Source: an uncultured Pseudomonadota bacterium
GTDB lineage: Bacteria; Pseudomonadota; Gammaproteobacteria; Burkholderiales; Methylophilaceae
Assembly (NCBI GenBank): GCA_903833595.1
Contig: CAILFU010000013.1
Coordinates: forward strand, 1-32,617
Length of the DNA stretch: 32,617 nucleotides
Direction: 5' to 3'
The position numbers were made by a program, and so were the translations under genes. The notes under the pieces are model-generated. The model was given only the letters and a program-made list of their open reading frames with translations. It was not told the DNA's origin and searched no databases. Numbering within the stretch: the stretch's first letter is position 1; each line of letters starts with the position of its first letter. Of the stretch, positions 31,089 to 32,617 are shown in pieces.

Positions 31089-32270
31089 TTAAACTTTTGC
31101 CCGTAATTTTGCAAAAGCGGCACACACGGCATCGATTTGTTCTGGTGTATGTGCGGCGCTAACGCTACAACGAATTAAAGACACGCCATTGGGCGTAGCT
31201 GGCGGCAGCATTAGATTGACGTACACACCTAGTTTCAACAAACTATCCCAGAATTGCAACGCTTCGACCTTACCTTCCAGCACAACTGCAACGACCGGAC
31301 TAGGTGGCCCGCCTAAGGTGTATCCAAGTGCCGCTAACCCTGCATGCAGGCGTGTTGCATTGTCATGCAACTTTTGACGTAAGTCTTTACCTGATTCGAG
31401 TATTCGCAATGCCTGTCTGGCTGAGGCAATCGTCGCTGGCGCAGGAGAAGCCGTAAATATATAAGGGCGACTCGCATAGCGAATTAAGTCTAATTCAGGC
31501 AGATTGCTGACACAGTAACCACCAGCACACCCCAAACTTTTACTAAAGGTGCCCACAATAAACTCTACATCGTCAATGATGCCTAATTCTTCAACCAACC
31601 CACAACCACGCTCGCCAAGTACGCCAAAAGAATGGGCTTCATCCACCATCAAATATCCACCAAACTCACGTTTTACTGCAACGATTTCTTTCAGCGGTGC
31701 GCGGTCACCCAGCATACTGTAAATGCCTTCTACCACAATTAAAGCATCAGCCGCACGCTCGCCAAGACGGCGTAAACGTTTTGCTAAATCTTCTGCATTA
31801 TTGTGGCGAAAACGTATAGTTTCTGCTCCACCTAGACGGCAGCCATCATAAATACTGGCATGACAATCTGCATCTATCAACACCACGTCACCTGGCCCAG
31901 CCAATGCTGATATCATACCTAGGTTGGCTTGATAGCCAGTTGAAAACACGATGGCGTCACGCTTACCGTAAAATGCCGCCATTTCTTGTTCTAACTTGCG
32001 GTGTCCAGAATAACTACCGTTAGCCATGCGAGAACCTGTCGTACCTGTACCTTCATTCTCTAAAGCCAAGCGAGCACTGGCAATACATTCAGGATTAAAC
32101 GTTAAGCCTAGATAATTATTAGTACCTGCCAATATCGTGTGTCGACCATGAATGATACCCTCGGTCGGCGAAATAATTTTTTCTATTCTTACTGCAAATG
32201 GATCAATGCCCAGTGCACCTAGTTCGGCACGACCTTGTGCCAACCCTTCAAACTTAGTAAAAAGTCCCAT
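31089..32270 (-). CDS. spt: PLP-dependent alpha-oxoamine synthase, most like soluble bacterial serine palmitoyltransferase
   Basis: LFTKFEGLAQGR..DPFAVRIEKIISPTEGIIHGRHTILAGTNNYLGLTFNPE; DADCHASIYDGC; VDEAHSFG; GTFSKSLGCAGG; PPATPNGVSLIRCSVSAAHTPEQI. Matches remembered Sphingomonas SPT better than BioF or KBL. Confidence 0.75.
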   Translation of the reverse strand: MGLFTKFEGLAQGRAELGALGIDPFAVRIEKIISPTEGIIHGRHTILAGTNNYLGLTFNPECIASARLALENEGTGTTGSRMANGSYSGHRKLEQEMAAFYGKRDAIVFSTGYQANLGMISALAGPGDVVLIDADCHASIYDGCRLGGAETIRFRHNNAEDLAKRLRRLGERAADALIVVEGIYSMLGDRAPLKEIVAVKREFGGYLMVDEAHSFGVLGERGCGLVEELGIIDDVEFIVGTFSKSLGCAGGYCVSNLPELDLIRYASRPYIFTASPAPATIASARQALRILESGKDLRQKLHDNATRLHAGLAALGYTLGGPPSPVVAVVLEGKVEALQFWDSLLKLGVYVNLMLPPATPNGVSLIRCSVSAAHTPEQIDAVCAAFAKLRAKV

Positions 32271-32518
32271 TATGAATTACCTATAATTTTTTCAACCTGC
32301 TTGGCAAGATCTCCAACGGTTTTCACGTCTGGCAAGATGCTGACAGGAATCGAGATATCAAAACTATCTTCAACAAACAATAACAATTCCATAATCTGCA
32401 GCGAGTCTAATTCTAGATCACCGACTAATTCGGTATTTTCGTTAACCTCTACACGCCCTTTTGTAAAAGGTGCAAGACCTTTAGTCATGTCGGCAAGAAT
32501 GCGCTGATATTCTGTCAT
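32270..32518 (-). CDS. Acyl carrier protein, TAATG-coupled to the spt-like gene
   Basis: MTEYQRILADMTKGLAPFTKGRVEVNENTELVGDLELDSLQIMELLLFVEDSFDISIP; DSL phosphopantetheine site; start taken at ATG 32518 rather than the track's TTG 32551. Confidence 0.92.
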   Translation of the reverse strand: MTEYQRILADMTKGLAPFTKGRVEVNENTELVGDLELDSLQIMELLLFVEDSFDISIPVSILPDVKTVGDLAKQVEKIIGNS

Positions 32519-32531
32519 AAAATTTCCTATC

Positions 32532-32617
32532 TTAGCTTGTGATTTTATCAAACATGCCAGCCAATCCTTGTTCTAATTCACAAGTAGGCTGCCAACCAGT
32601 AATACGTGTAATGTTGC
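32532..32617 (-). CDS. C-terminus of an NAD-dependent epimerase/dehydratase-type SDR (5' part outside window)
   Basis: Minus-strand NITRITGWQPTCELEQGLAGMFDKITS*, matching the typical extended-SDR tail (GWxPxxxLexGL). Confidence 0.6.
   Translation of the reverse strand, partial: NITRITGWQPTCELEQGLAGMFDKITS

Noticed and set aside
1-32617. CRISPR arrays, tRNA/rRNA genes, IS/transposase or integrase genes
   Set aside because: No regularly spaced repeats, recognisable tRNA/rRNA sequences or transposase/integrase proteins were seen on reading the window and the ORF track.

Overview
This looks like a betaproteobacterial chromosome segment; Methylophilaceae is a guess from overall similarity and was not tested. 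The left third is conserved: the N-terminal part of uvrA (minus strand, truncated by the window edge), a YajR-like MFS transporter, ssb with a strong terminator, and a complete MdtABC/MuxABC-OpmB-type tandem RND efflux operon with its outer-membrane factor. Two PAP2-family phosphatase genes follow. From about 14.4 kb onward it is a mosaic envelope/glycan locus. (i) A minus-strand CDP-sugar cluster holds rfbF/rfbG/rfbH, a two-subunit transketolase, an extended SDR and a GT2 glycosyltransferase. I read this as a candidate pathway to a branched or chain-extended CDP-deoxysugar. (ii) A carbamoyltransferase / DUF5989 / SxtJ-like / membrane SGNH-hydrolase module includes a 49-aa DUF5989 gene missing from the ORF track. 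(iii) There are three divergent dTMP-kinase-like P-loop kinases, plus a degenerate 5' scar of a fourth copy at the junction between clusters (i) and (ii). (iv) A divergent protein with two CHAD-like helical motifs lies 2 bp upstream of one of these kinases. (v) An LpxO-like Asp/Asn beta-hydroxylase, a DUF2147 protein and a flippase follow. (vi) At the right edge is an ACP and serine-palmitoyltransferase-like pair next to an SDR C-terminus, suggesting a sphingolipid-type locus that continues outside the window. All family assignments are from reading translated motifs; no searches were run.
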